DNA of 64,000 nucleotides from Bradyrhizobium sp. Tv2a-2 (GCF_000472425.1 NZ_AXAI01000001.1:186001-250000), one strand, 5' to 3'. Numbered from the stretch's first letter, positions 26,798 to 35,548 are shown. Numbers and translations are program-made. Notes: a model not told the origin generated them from the letters alone.

Positions 26798-27331
26798 GAG
26801 AACCTTCTCGAAGTAGTGGCGCAAGAGACCTCCCCCGGCCTGTTTGACCGTCATGACCTCGGCGATTTCGCTCCTGACGCGCTTGAACCCGCTTTTGGTG
26901 TAGAACCGAAACGCAGCGCGCTGGATGTCGGCGGTACTGACAATCATGCGAGAGAAGCCGAGTTCGCGGGCCATTGCTTCGGCCGTGCGCAGCATACGCT
27001 CAGCCAGGCCGCAGCCGCGCCAATCCGCATCGATGTACATGCGCCGGAGTTCGGTCGTGTCACGGTCGTGGCACTCGATACCGAACGTACCCACGATCCG
27101 CCGGCTTCCGCCTGCCGGCTCGACCACCCAGAAGGCATTGCGTCTCGCCTGCGAGAATATAACGAGCAGACGCGAAAGCTCTCCCTCGATCGTGGTCGTG
27201 ATGTATTGCTCAAACAGCGCTTCCATCCCCGCGGGTGCCAGCTCCCGATTTACGCGCGCCCACAGATCAGCCACGGCCTCGAAATCGGACGCCAGGTATG
27301 GCCGGAAGTCGACGTCGTGCTTGCCCGCCAT
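26795..27331 (-). CDS. GNAT family N-acetyltransferase
   Basis: A 178-residue acetyltransferase. The acetyl-CoA binding region reads LRRMYIDADWRGCGLAERML (about 100-119), followed by MARELGFSRMIVST and AFRFYTKSGFKRV, the usual motif A and B pattern. The ATG at 27329-27331 follows GGAGGTGAT, which decides against the 82-residue upstream extension. The stop codon TAA overlaps the edge of a dispersed repeat. It is divergent from an AraC-type regulator gene across 233 bp. The substrate is unknown. Confidence 0.83.
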   Translation of the reverse strand: MAGKHDVDFRPYLASDFEAVADLWARVNRELAPAGMEALFEQYITTTIEGELSRLLVIFSQARRNAFWVVEPAGGSRRIVGTFGIECHDRDTTELRRMYIDADWRGCGLAERMLRTAEAMARELGFSRMIVSTADIQRAAFRFYTKSGFKRVRSEIAEVMTVKQAGGGLLRHYFEKVL

Positions 27332-27564
27332 ATCACCTCCGGCGTTCATGGGAGTGGCCAAAAATATAATCGCAAAGTGAAGGAAGTGCGGTCTCGTTGG
27401 CTGCACAATCTGCGCGCGGTGCGCGCCAACTCGTCCCGCATGGCGCGCAACCCATCGCGCTCGGTCACGTCGCGCCGCCTGCCTCGCCTTTGTAATCCAT
27501 TTCACACATGCAGCGAAGCGCGTCCGATATGATTTCGCGAGGGGGCCCCGAAGCGGAGGCCGAG

Positions 27565-28596
27565 ATGCCAACGTCATCTCACCTTTTGCGATGGTCGACC
27601 GAGATGCTGCCCGAGCGCGCGCGGTTCTCCACGTTCCGTGAGGAGTTTGCGCGGCAGAATCTCGCGTTGGACGTGATAGATCACAGCGGCGGCCGCCCGC
27701 GCATCGACGTCACCTACCTGCCGCTCGGCACGGTTGGCGTTTGTAGCCTTGTCACCACGCCGGCGGAGTTCATCCGTGACAAGCACCATCTCAAGAATAG
27801 CCATGACCATTTCGGACTGAACATCGTCGAGACTGGACCGGTCCAATTCGCAAATGCTGGCCAGGAACATGTCTATGATGCCGGCTCCGCTTGTCTGGTT
27901 GACCGGGGAAGGCGGCTGCGAGTATTTGGGCCGCGTGGCGGCAGCGTCAGATTCGTGACCGTGCAGGCTGCGGCCCTCAGGTCTCTGGTTGCGCATCCAG
28001 AAGATCTCTCAGGTCGACCGGTGCGTCCCGGACCGGCGCTTAGACTCCTCGACGGCTACCTGCGGTCGCTCGCATCCCTCGGAGAACCTCGGTCATCAGA
28101 ACTGACCTCCACCATCGGCGTACATCTCCTCGATCTCGTGGCCGCGACGCTCGGGCCGACCGCCGAAGCTGCAAACATCATTACGGAGCGTGGTGTGAAG
28201 ACAGCCAGGCTGCAGGCGATCCTGACGGAGGTCGCGCGACGCTTCAGCGATCCCAATTTCGGTCTGGACAATGTCGCAGGGGCGCTCGGCATGTCGCGGC
28301 GATACGTGCAAAAGCTGCTCGAGGAGACCGGAAAGTCGTTCACCGAGCACCTTGCAGTATGCCGGCTTGAGCGTGCCTTCGCGATGTTGACTGACCCGCA
28401 CCATCTGCATTTGGCGATCATCGATATCGCTTTTGCGGCCGGCTTTGGCGATGTTTCTCATTTCAATCGCATGTTCCGCCGGCGTTTTGGCGAGACGCCA
28501 TCAGGCGTGCGGGCTGCGTCGAGCATGCGGAGCAGGAGTAATCCTGCGACTCCTTACAATGCGCGGACGACGCCGCTGAAGCGCGAGCATTTGTGA
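27565..28596 (+). CDS. AraC family transcriptional regulator
   Basis: A 343-residue regulator. The N-terminal half (about 20-190) is an AraC-binding-like sensor domain of the kind in FeaR-type proteins. The C-terminal 100 residues hold the double helix-turn-helix: LDNVAGALGMSRRYVQKLL and then IDIAFAAGFGDVSHFNRMFR followed by RRFGETPSGVR. The ATG at 27565 follows GCGGAGG; ATGs at 27508 and 27529 are alternatives with weaker sites. Its target is not evident; the divergent acetyltransferase gene is a candidate. Confidence 0.87.
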   Translation: MPTSSHLLRWSTEMLPERARFSTFREEFARQNLALDVIDHSGGRPRIDVTYLPLGTVGVCSLVTTPAEFIRDKHHLKNSHDHFGLNIVETGPVQFANAGQEHVYDAGSACLVDRGRRLRVFGPRGGSVRFVTVQAAALRSLVAHPEDLSGRPVRPGPALRLLDGYLRSLASLGEPRSSELTSTIGVHLLDLVAATLGPTAEAANIITERGVKTARLQAILTEVARRFSDPNFGLDNVAGALGMSRRYVQKLLEETGKSFTEHLAVCRLERAFAMLTDPHHLHLAIIDIAFAAGFGDVSHFNRMFRRRFGETPSGVRAASSMRSRSNPATPYNARTTPLKREHL

Positions 28597-28927
28597 GCTT
28601 CGCGAACACCTTTCTCCAACATGACCGCTTTGGGCCCCGAGCGGCGGTTGAGGGATGTCTGCGCTGCAGGGAGCAAGCCGGTCGTTTGCCCAAGAGCGAG
28701 AACGAGACATCCTTTTATGGAAAGCCCGTCAAGCGGGCTCCGCCGCTCACATCGACGACTGGGTGCGGCCACCGGAAAGGCGGCCTCAGCTCGCCAGCTC
28801 TCTCATAGAGGTTGACCCTCACTGATTGGCCAGATGCCCTCAGCATACCGATGCGATTTGTCGCATACGACTCACCCTCTCGATGAGTTAACATGACTTC
28901 GCTGGCCTGATGGAGATCAGCCATGCC
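28597..28927. other. intergenic region, nothing recognised
   Basis: This gap after the AraC-type gene contains only short overlapping open frames in several phases, none with a family resemblance or a convincing ribosome site. I see no repeat or RNA gene in it. Confidence 0.5.
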
Positions 28928-29023
28928 ATGAGCGAATGGTACTTTGAAGCGCTTGCCGTTGTCATCGTTCTTGTTGTCGTCGGAACGGGCGTGATTGCGC
29001 TAGTACAAGGCCGGAGACGATAG
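28928..29023 (+). CDS. candidate 31-residue single-TM peptide
   Basis: An ATG at 28928 opens a 31-codon frame reading MSEWYFEALAVVIVLVVVG and then a short basic tail GRRR before TAG. The composition is that of a small membrane protein: a polar N-terminus, one hydrophobic helix of about 20 residues, and a positively charged C-terminus. A GGAG lies about 13 nt upstream. The evidence is composition only. Confidence 0.4.
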   Translation: MSEWYFEALAVVIVLVVVGTGVIALVQGRRR

Positions 29024-29115
29024 TCCACATCGAATTCGACCTACGCGGGCACCTCAATAATGGTGCTGGCGCGTAAATTCTTGTCACCCGATGCAGTCTG
29101 TAAAGGGGGGACGAA

Positions 29116-29451
29116 GTGACTTCTTTCAATACAGTTCACTCACTTCGATTGTTCGGCGTGCTCGCGCCGTTGAGCATGCTGATCGTGGGGCCCGCATTCT
29201 TCATCATCCGAGTGCTCCAGCCCGGGCTCGTCCTGCCCGCGCTCAGCATTCTGCTTTTCTCGTATGCAGCGATCGCCGCCGTAGTAGCCCGCTGCATCCA
29301 CGCGGACAGGAATTCGAAAAATACAACACCGTGGGATATTGCCGGCGCATTCACCCTGATGGGTTGCACGGCGGCGATTTTTAGCGAACCGGATCAAGTG
29401 GCGCTCCTTTTCGAGCTGCTATTCGAACGACATTCGGACACGCCACAATAG
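29116..29451 (+). CDS. small three-TM membrane protein, unknown
   Basis: A 111-residue protein with three hydrophobic segments (about 10-30, 36-60 and 74-90) and a charged loop with RCIHADRNSKN. It starts with GTG at 29116 behind a GGGGGG stretch. No family is recognised. It precedes the terC-like gene by 62 bp and may be cotranscribed with it. Confidence 0.6.
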   Translation: MTSFNTVHSLRLFGVLAPLSMLIVGPAFFIIRVLQPGLVLPALSILLFSYAAIAAVVARCIHADRNSKNTTPWDIAGAFTLMGCTAAIFSEPDQVALLFELLFERHSDTPQ

Positions 29452-29513
29452 GAAACAGTCACCCGCGCACTCCGGTTGCCAGCAGAAGAAGGTGAAGATG
29501 GGAACCATGATCC

Positions 29514-30194
29514 TTGTTTGAATTCCTCGGCCTAGATGTCCTGACGAGCCTTTTTGAAGTCGTTCTGATCAACCTCGTGCTGTCTGGTGACAACGTAATC
29601 GTCATCAGCCTTGCTGCCGCGGGCCTGCCCCATGCCCAGCGAGGCAAGGCCATTCTGATCGGGATTATCGCCGCGACGGCGTTGCGCGTTCTGCTCGCCG
29701 GGTTGGCTACACAGATTCTGCAGACCGTCGGCCTGCTGCTCGCAGGCGGCATCCTGCTCTTGTGGGTGTGCTGGAAAATCTGGCGAGAGCTACGTGCCTC
29801 GGTGCCATTACAAGTGACCGAGGCTGCTGGAGCGGTCGCCGGAACCGATGCCCAAGGTCAGCCGCGAAAGACACTTGTCCAGGCGATTTGGCAGATTACA
29901 TTGGCCGACTTTTCTATGTCGCTCGACAACGTCCTGGCGGTCGCGGGGGCGGCGCGCGACCATCCCGTGGTTCTGATGTTCGGCCTTGCGCTCTCCATTG
30001 CGCTCATGGGCGCGGCCGCTTCCTTCACTGCGCGCCTTCTGCAAAATCACCGATGGCTTGGGTATGTCGGCCTGGCAATCATTCTTTACATCGCCATCGA
30101 GATGACCATTCACGGAACCCTAGAGATTGTGAAGACAGCCGCTCCGGTGCAAGCGAACGTGCCGAGCGTTGTTGCAGCGGTCGTTTTGATGTGA
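29514..30194 (+). CDS. TerC family integral membrane protein (YjbE-like)
   Basis: A 226-residue TerC-family membrane protein; relatives include metal-ion exporters and tellurite-resistance-associated proteins, some exporting Mn2+. The two characteristic acidic motifs are visible: NLVLSGDNVIVISLAA (about 20-35) and DFSMSLDNVLAVAGAA (about 131-146), within six or seven membrane segments. The only plausible start is TTG at 29514; nearby ATGs are out of frame. Metal specificity is not shown, and I see no yybP-ykoY-type leader in the 62-bp gap upstream. Confidence 0.82.
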   Translation: MFEFLGLDVLTSLFEVVLINLVLSGDNVIVISLAAAGLPHAQRGKAILIGIIAATALRVLLAGLATQILQTVGLLLAGGILLLWVCWKIWRELRASVPLQVTEAAGAVAGTDAQGQPRKTLVQAIWQITLADFSMSLDNVLAVAGAARDHPVVLMFGLALSIALMGAAASFTARLLQNHRWLGYVGLAIILYIAIEMTIHGTLEIVKTAAPVQANVPSVVAAVVLM

Positions 30195-30211
30195 TGTCTG
30201 GAACTGATGCT

Positions 30212-30353
30212 GTGGACGGTTCCTCCAGCGGCGCGAGAGCGCCAAGGAGTGGAGGCCGATCGAGGCTCCACGATTTGGAGGAGCCGTCCACCCGTTCGAC
30301 GGCAATCTCGTGTACCAGCCATTGGCCAGCGGCCGGGCGACAAAGATACGGTC
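30212..30353 (-). pseudogene. remnant of a patatin-like gene with an inverted-repeat element
   Basis: On the minus strand 30353-30288 reads DRIFVARPLANGWYTRLPSN. This matches the DHIFVVRPLANGWYAKLPSN segment of the intact patatin-like gene about 1 kb away, residues near 245-265. Nothing upstream or downstream continues the homology, so it is a fragment. Next to it a 15-bp inverted repeat (30212-30226 with 30277-30291, one mismatch) encloses sequence that recurs, inverted, near 24721-24790. The pair suggests an ancient duplication or insertion scar. Confidence 0.65.
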
Positions 30354-30359
30354 GCCGCT

Positions 30360-30941
30360 TCACCATTTGGGCTGCGGACCACCCGTCTGCCAAGGTTCGA
30401 TCTCGTCGAATACCAGTGGCCCGATGGTTTTCAAGACCGGAATGACCAAATAGAAGGCGAGCACGCCGATGATGAAGCCGATCAGCGCCGGGAAAGCATG
30501 CATGCGTAGCGTTGGGTAGAACACAACCACAAGAGCCAACGCCTCGACGAAGTAGAGTGGCACCGAGGGCAGTCCCGGATTGGGCCGATAGCCCGCATTG
30601 TTCAGCCGGATGTGTGAAAACCAGCTGTCCGATATCCTGCATCCGATGATTGCGCCAAGGCAGCCGAAGGCAAGCGGCGTTTGCCAAAGCACCGTGCCGG
30701 TTACGCCGAGGAGCCCGACGATCCATAGTGAAATGGTCAGGCCTGCGAAGAATACGACCTGACCGAAACCATCGGGTATTTTGACCCCGGCAATCGCCCC
30801 GAAATAACGCCACAAACGACCTTTGCGCTCTTGCAGCGAGTGCAAAAGTGTAAACGCCAGATCGATGATCTGCAGAATGGCAAGAATAACAAACGTATGA
30901 CTGGAACCAAACACCCAGATGTTCCGCAAATTCTCCTTCAT
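30360..30941 (-). CDS. multi-TM membrane protein, unknown
   Basis: A 193-residue protein with about five hydrophobic segments (around 10-30, 58-78, 80-100, 130-147 and 150-172). A polar middle part reads SDSWFSHIRLNNAGYRPNPG. The His and NPG residues are reminiscent of HXXEE-type membrane proteins, but I cannot confirm that. The ATG at 30939-30941 with GGAGACGCCG upstream is preferred to a GTG four codons earlier. The C-terminus abuts the patatin fragment region. Confidence 0.65.
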   Translation of the reverse strand: MKENLRNIWVFGSSHTFVILAILQIIDLAFTLLHSLQERKGRLWRYFGAIAGVKIPDGFGQVVFFAGLTISLWIVGLLGVTGTVLWQTPLAFGCLGAIIGCRISDSWFSHIRLNNAGYRPNPGLPSVPLYFVEALALVVVFYPTLRMHAFPALIGFIIGVLAFYLVIPVLKTIGPLVFDEIEPWQTGGPQPKW

Positions 30942-31028
30942 CGGCGTCTCCACATCAAAGCGCGCGAAGATAGCTAGATATTCATTGCAACCTACAATCG
31001 CTTCGTTCGCTGGCGGCGACCCGTGTCC

Positions 31029-32078
31029 CTAGCTCGGCTTCTTCAACCCAAGCCTTTCAAACTGCCGCTCCGCGATTTCGTATGCCCGGTCGAAAACCTT
31101 GTTGCGTTCGACGAAGTAATGGAAATAGCCGGCCGGCGTTTCCGGCTCGATTTCGATCAGCTCGACTTTCCTGAATTTCTCGTCGTTGATAACTCCGGCG
31201 TCGATCAGGTCGTTGATGCGGCGGAGCGCATCGACCTCGGCCTTGTAGCCGACCGAGAACCACATCTCGGTATTCCAGTCCTGGACGTCGAACCAGTTGG
31301 ACGGGAGTTTCGCGTACCAGCCGTTCGCCAGCGGTCGTACAACAAAGATGTGGTCGAAGACATGCAGCTCGGAGACGATGCAGGAGCGATAATAGGCGCC
31401 GTCCATTTGTCCGCCCGGGATGTTCTGAAAGCCGTAGAGCGACAGCCACAGCGCCGATTTCACTGCCTCAGCCGTGATCGGATGAAGCTCGTGCTCATCC
31501 GAGAGCTCGGAGACGTAGCGCATGTCGTGCGGAAGATCGCTTGCCTTGACCTGCGCCGCATGCGTGTTGGTAATCGCCTTTTTCGACGGCAGCAGTTTCC
31601 TGGCGGCGGCGTTGCCGTAGAGGCAACCCTTTCCCGCTCTCGGATCGTAGCTGTTGAAGACCACACCGATCTTGCTCTGATTGAACAGGTCGGCGGCGGC
31701 TTTAAAATCCGCCTCGGTGCGCTCCGGCACGTACTCCTGTGCGGGCAACAGCCGATCGGCGACCATCCTCAAGAAATTCCCCTGGGTGGTCGGCCAGGAC
31801 ACCAGCCGCTGCAGCGCCTCGGGATAGGCCGGCCTGAACACACCGCGATAACCCAGGAACGCCATCTGCAGCTGCGCCAGCGGATTGCCGTCCTGTCCCG
31901 GTGAGATCAGGCTTGCGCGCAGATCCTTGCCCGCAAACCAGTCCGCGAGCACTGGAATCTGCCCGCTGGTTGCCGTCACCAGTTCCGGCTCGACGCCGCA
32001 CGCTCTGGCGGCGGCCAGAAAGCCGGCGCCGTGGGCGTTGAAACCACCGAGACCCGCCAAGGCAAATGCAAAGCGCAT
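31029..32078 (-). CDS. patatin-like phospholipase family protein
   Basis: A 349-residue protein with patatin-type features: a glycine-rich oxyanion-hole segment (GLGGFNAHGAGFL, 9-21), a nucleophile-elbow-like TATSGQ with Ser38, and the dyad motif GGQMDGAYY with Asp226. The usual GxSxG is ATSG here, so the first Gly is replaced. Patatin enzymes are acyl hydrolases of lipids; the substrate is unknown. There is no signal peptide. The ATG at 32076-32078 behind GAGGG is preferred to one 12 codons upstream. A fragment of a related gene lies at 30288-30353. Confidence 0.77.
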   Translation of the reverse strand: MRFAFALAGLGGFNAHGAGFLAAARACGVEPELVTATSGQIPVLADWFAGKDLRASLISPGQDGNPLAQLQMAFLGYRGVFRPAYPEALQRLVSWPTTQGNFLRMVADRLLPAQEYVPERTEADFKAAADLFNQSKIGVVFNSYDPRAGKGCLYGNAAARKLLPSKKAITNTHAAQVKASDLPHDMRYVSELSDEHELHPITAEAVKSALWLSLYGFQNIPGGQMDGAYYRSCIVSELHVFDHIFVVRPLANGWYAKLPSNWFDVQDWNTEMWFSVGYKAEVDALRRINDLIDAGVINDEKFRKVELIEIEPETPAGYFHYFVERNKVFDRAYEIAERQFERLGLKKPS

Positions 32079-32228
32079 CGAACCCTCGTCAAGAGCGAGC
32101 GGCGATGACGCCATTTTAGGTTGCAGCGGCCGTCAAAATCAAGCTGATTGGTGATAAATCGCAATGCTGTCAGCAGTCGCGATGAACTGTAAGGTGGGAT
32201 AGCCCAACGGCACGGATCGTGTGGCGAG

Positions 32229-32492
32229 CTAGTCCGCCAGCACGAAAGCCTTGCACCAGCCGTCCGTGCTGATCTCGCCCTCGACCACCTTGCAGGAGGA
32301 TGGCGCCACGAACATCGTGCATTGGCCGCAACTGTAGATGCCGTTCGGGGTGGGCTGGTATTCGGCCTGCTCCTTCGTCATCCTGTCCGCGGCAAGGACC
32401 CGCGATAGCCGCAGGAAAAGTCCCGCGGCGAAACTTGCTGCGGTTGCGCGGATCAGGGCCCGTCGCGTGCTCCCGGTGTCCCGTTGAACCAT
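32229..32492 (-). CDS. high-potential iron-sulfur protein (HiPIP)
   Basis: An 87-residue precursor of a small periplasmic electron carrier with one [4Fe-4S] cluster. The four ligands have HiPIP spacing: C55 and C58 (CGQC), C67 and C80. A Tat-type leader (STRRALIRATAASFAAG) precedes it, as expected for export of a folded cluster protein. No obvious redox partner lies beside it, although cytochrome bc1 is encoded elsewhere in the window and HiPIPs can accept electrons from that complex. Confidence 0.88.
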   Translation of the reverse strand: MVQRDTGSTRRALIRATAASFAAGLFLRLSRVLAADRMTKEQAEYQPTPNGIYSCGQCTMFVAPSSCKVVEGEISTDGWCKAFVLAD

Positions 32493-32622
32493 GCTGCTGT
32501 TCTCTGGCTTCTCGTTCGTTCATCTGCCCCGCCCGGCGGCATTCTCATTGTAGCCGCGCAAATTGTCTTTCCGAAAGGGGCAGGCTAAACCGGCGCATTG
32601 CCGCGACGAGCGATGCCCGCCG

Positions 32623-33732
32623 ATGCCTGATCACGCCAAGCGCCTGGAAACGACCTGGAGGCATCTCCGTGCGCTGACGCACCGCTACCGGCTGCAGCTG
32701 ATCCTGGCAGTGCGGGTGACGGTGTCGGCGCTTTTGGCCTTCGTGCTGGCGCAAGCGCTACACCTGCGGCTGCCGCTGTGGGCGGTGCTGACCTCGCTGA
32801 TCGTCACGCAGATGAGCCTCGGGCGCTCGCTGAAGGTGGCGAGCGACTATCTCACCGGCACCTTTCTCGGCGTCGCCTATGGCGGCGCGCTCGCGATCCT
32901 GATTCCGCACGAGAGCGAATGGGCCCTGCTCGGCGTGCTGGCGCTTGCGATCGCCCCGCTGGCGCTGATCGCCTCGTTCCGGACCAATTTCAACGTGCTG
33001 CCGGTCACCGCGGTGATCGTGCTCCTGGTGCCGGCCATGCAGCACGTCAGTCCCACCGCGTCGGCGCTGGACCGCGTGCTCGAGGTCGTGGTCGGCGGGG
33101 TGACCGGCTTCGTGGTTTCGGTGCTGGTCTTTCCCGCGCGCGGCCATGAGCTGACCACCGATGCGGCCGCGAGCATGCTCGGCCTGATCGCGAACGCGCT
33201 CTCTGACCTGCTCAGGGAGGTGGCGCGCCCACCGGATTCGCACCGTGTTCGCCGCATCAATGACAGCATCGGCGCGGCGCTGACCCGGCTCACCGCCATC
33301 GGCCAGGAGGCCGAGCATGAGCGGACGGCCCGCCTGACATCGGCGCCGGACACCGGCCCGCTGCTGCGCACACTGCTGCGGCTGCGCCACGACATCGTGA
33401 TGCTCGGCCGCGCGATCGGCTGCGACCTGCCCGCGCACGTCGCCGAGCGGCTTGCGCCTTCGATGCAAGACATCGCGCGCGCCACCACCGATTTCCTCCG
33501 CGCAAGCGGCGAAGCGCTGCGCGAGCTCGAGCCGCCGCCGCCGATCGACGACGTCGGCGAAGCCTTCGGCGCCTATGCGGTCGCCTTCGAGGCCCTGCGC
33601 CGCGAGGGGCTGACCCGCGAAATGCCGAGCGACGTGGTGGAGCGGTTCTTTGCGCTCGGCTTTGCGCTCGACCAGGTGCGCGAGCATCTCACCGACCTCC
33701 ACCGCGTGGTCGGCGAATGGGCGAGAAAATAG
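32623..33732 (+). CDS. FUSC family membrane protein (aromatic acid exporter-like)
   Basis: A 369-residue protein. The N-terminal 170 residues carry about six membrane segments of the FUSC/ArAE type (LQLILAVRVTVSALLAFVLA and LPLWAVLTSLIVTQMSLGRS). A helical cytoplasmic C-terminal domain follows. The family is thought to export aromatic acids and other small compounds. The ATG at 32623 is chosen; an upstream extension is not hydrophobic or conserved-looking. No adjacent membrane-fusion partner is present. Confidence 0.85.
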   Translation: MPDHAKRLETTWRHLRALTHRYRLQLILAVRVTVSALLAFVLAQALHLRLPLWAVLTSLIVTQMSLGRSLKVASDYLTGTFLGVAYGGALAILIPHESEWALLGVLALAIAPLALIASFRTNFNVLPVTAVIVLLVPAMQHVSPTASALDRVLEVVVGGVTGFVVSVLVFPARGHELTTDAAASMLGLIANALSDLLREVARPPDSHRVRRINDSIGAALTRLTAIGQEAEHERTARLTSAPDTGPLLRTLLRLRHDIVMLGRAIGCDLPAHVAERLAPSMQDIARATTDFLRASGEALRELEPPPPIDDVGEAFGAYAVAFEALRREGLTREMPSDVVERFFALGFALDQVREHLTDLHRVVGEWARK

Positions 33733-33908
33733 CGCATGACGCCCGCACCGGTTTGGTTAACCGGTCCATAACGGCGCGCAACTGCTTGAGAAGCGCCGAT
33801 TAACTGGGTTGCAACACCGGTCGCGTATGGTCCATGCGCTTTCATTGCCGGCCTGCGAGCATCACCGCGAAACAGCGCGGCCGGCGACTTCGACCGCAGG
33901 GGACAATC

Positions 33909-34763
33909 ATGCGTGCTGCATTGGCCATTTCAGCCTTCCTCGCCGTTGCGCTGGGCGCCACAGCGCATGCCGCGTCCCGCGTGATCCAGGTCGAGCCGGC
34001 CGACAATGCCGCCTCGTCCGCGCCGCCGGTGGGCTTCCAGACCTATAACGGCTATATCTACGACCTCTCCGAAAACGCGGACCGCAAGGACAGCGAGGCG
34101 CTGCTTGCCAACCTCAAGCACCAGCTCGACATCGTCGACAAGGCCGGCTTCTCCCCCCGGGTCGTGAAGTTCTTCCACACCGTTCCGATCCTTTCGAACG
34201 AGACCGAATGTCTCGAGCTCGGCGCCGGCTGGGCCTGCTACGGCCTGGTGGTGCCAGACCGCGAGCGGCGCGGCGCGTTCAATCTCACCACCTGGGATCA
34301 CGACCAGCAGAAATGGGTCAACCCGGATCCTGTCGAGCTCGCGGTCGATTCCGGTCTCGGCGTCATCATCGTGCGGCCCTATATGTCGAGCTATAACGAC
34401 GAGCCGGTGCTGCTGCACGAATTCCTGCACGTCTTTCACAGCCGCCTGATGCCGCAGGGCTATGACAATCTCGGCGTGAAGGCGTTCTACGCCCAGGCGA
34501 AATCGAAGAACCTGTTCCCGAAGGAATCCTACACCGTCTTCAATCACAAGGAATTCTTCGCCGTGACCGGCAGCATCTTCCTCGCCGGCAAGGACACGGT
34601 GCACGAGCCGTTCACCCGCGCCGGGTTGAAGGAGAAGATGCCGGAGTACTACAAATATCTGGTCGGCGTGTTCGGCTTCGATCCGGAAAAGCCGAGCGAG
34701 CCGCCGATGGCATCGGCGGAAGCGATGCCGCCCTCGGCGGACGCGCCGTCGATGGCGCCGTAA
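33909..34763 (+). CDS. secreted HExxH protein, putative zinc metallopeptidase
   Basis: A 284-residue protein with a Sec signal peptide (MRAALAISAFLAVALGATAHA). A clear HEFLH motif lies at 170-174 within VLLHEFLHVFHSR, and NHKEFFA (E215) is a candidate third zinc ligand. This is the layout of gluzincin-like peptidases. The C-terminus is rich in Pro, Ser and Ala. No named family is recognised. The start ATG at 33909 follows AGGGGAC. Its substrate and its location in the periplasm or outside are inferred only. Confidence 0.75.
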   Translation: MRAALAISAFLAVALGATAHAASRVIQVEPADNAASSAPPVGFQTYNGYIYDLSENADRKDSEALLANLKHQLDIVDKAGFSPRVVKFFHTVPILSNETECLELGAGWACYGLVVPDRERRGAFNLTTWDHDQQKWVNPDPVELAVDSGLGVIIVRPYMSSYNDEPVLLHEFLHVFHSRLMPQGYDNLGVKAFYAQAKSKNLFPKESYTVFNHKEFFAVTGSIFLAGKDTVHEPFTRAGLKEKMPEYYKYLVGVFGFDPEKPSEPPMASAEAMPPSADAPSMAP

Positions 34764-34824
34764 GCAGCATCATTCGTTCGAGCGCGTTCAAGGCATCGCA
34801 TTCCGCCTCCGAAAGCCGACGCGG

Positions 34825-35298
34825 TCAGCGCGACTTGCCGGACGGAAAGGGGTTGCGCGGGCGATAGCGGTCGCGGTCGGCTTGTGGGAGCCTCGCGATG
34901 TTCGAAGACGATATGGAACGCTGCGGCTCCGGCTGCATCGGTCGCTGCGGACCGGCGAGATCTCCGGGCACGCCCTGGGCCTGGCGGATGAACAGCGTCG
35001 CCTCGAACGGCAGATCGGGCGCCTGCGCCGATGTGCCGGTACAGCAGGCGATCGGCCCCCTGGCCTTGCCGGTCAGCTTGAGTTCGACCTCGTCGATGCC
35101 CAATACCGTGGTCGGGCCATCCGCGAAACGCTTGGTCGTCAGCGTCGCGGTGAAATTGTCACCGTCGACCTCATAGGTGCCGCCATAGGCGAAGAAGGCG
35201 TCGCCACCCGAAATCTTTCCCTCGGCAAGATGCACGATCGCCGTGCCCTGGCCGCGCGCTGTCCGAAACCATGCGTTATAGGTGCCGTCTCTGAACAT
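34825..35298 (-). CDS. GrlR-like domain protein
   Basis: A 157-residue protein whose first 100 residues resemble the GrlR fold, a small beta-barrel first known as a negative regulator of type III secretion in enteric pathogens. The family pattern DGTYNAWFRTARGQGTA, GKISGGDAFFAYGGTYEV and FTATLTTKRFADGP is clear. A disordered, Pro/Arg-rich tail of about 50 residues follows. No type III secretion genes or GrlA-like partner are in the window, so the role is unknown. Confidence 0.7.
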   Translation of the reverse strand: MFRDGTYNAWFRTARGQGTAIVHLAEGKISGGDAFFAYGGTYEVDGDNFTATLTTKRFADGPTTVLGIDEVELKLTGKARGPIACCTGTSAQAPDLPFEATLFIRQAQGVPGDLAGPQRPMQPEPQRSISSSNIARLPQADRDRYRPRNPFPSGKSR

Positions 35299-35305
35299 CT
35301 CAAAA

Positions 35306-35352
35306 ATTCAATCGCAAGGACGCGAAGCAATCGTGAGGAAGCGAAGCAATTC
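35306..35352. repeat. GAAGCGAAGCAAT-type repeat
   Basis: Two close copies of GAAGCAATCGTGAGGAAGCGAAGCAATT-like sequence upstream of the GrlR-like gene. The same family is seen near 24570, 38818 and 61133. It is a common short dispersed repeat in this type of genome. Confidence 0.6.
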
Positions 35353-35548
35353 TGCCCACTACTAGAAGGCGAAACTGTAAACGGCTACCACGACATGGTG
35401 CCGTGGTTAACGACTGAAAAATGAACGAGCAGAGACGTCCCGGCCCCGTGGTCCAATTCCGGCCTGTCCGCGCCTGTCGCAAGAAGATTTCCTTTTTGCA
35501 CCGATTCGGATAACTGACAGCCAAACTTGCGCCCGAGCTGGTGAAACG

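Noticed and set aside
29452..29513. Manganese riboswitch before the terC-like gene
   Set aside because: The 62-bp gap is too short and shows no yybP-ykoY-type structure.
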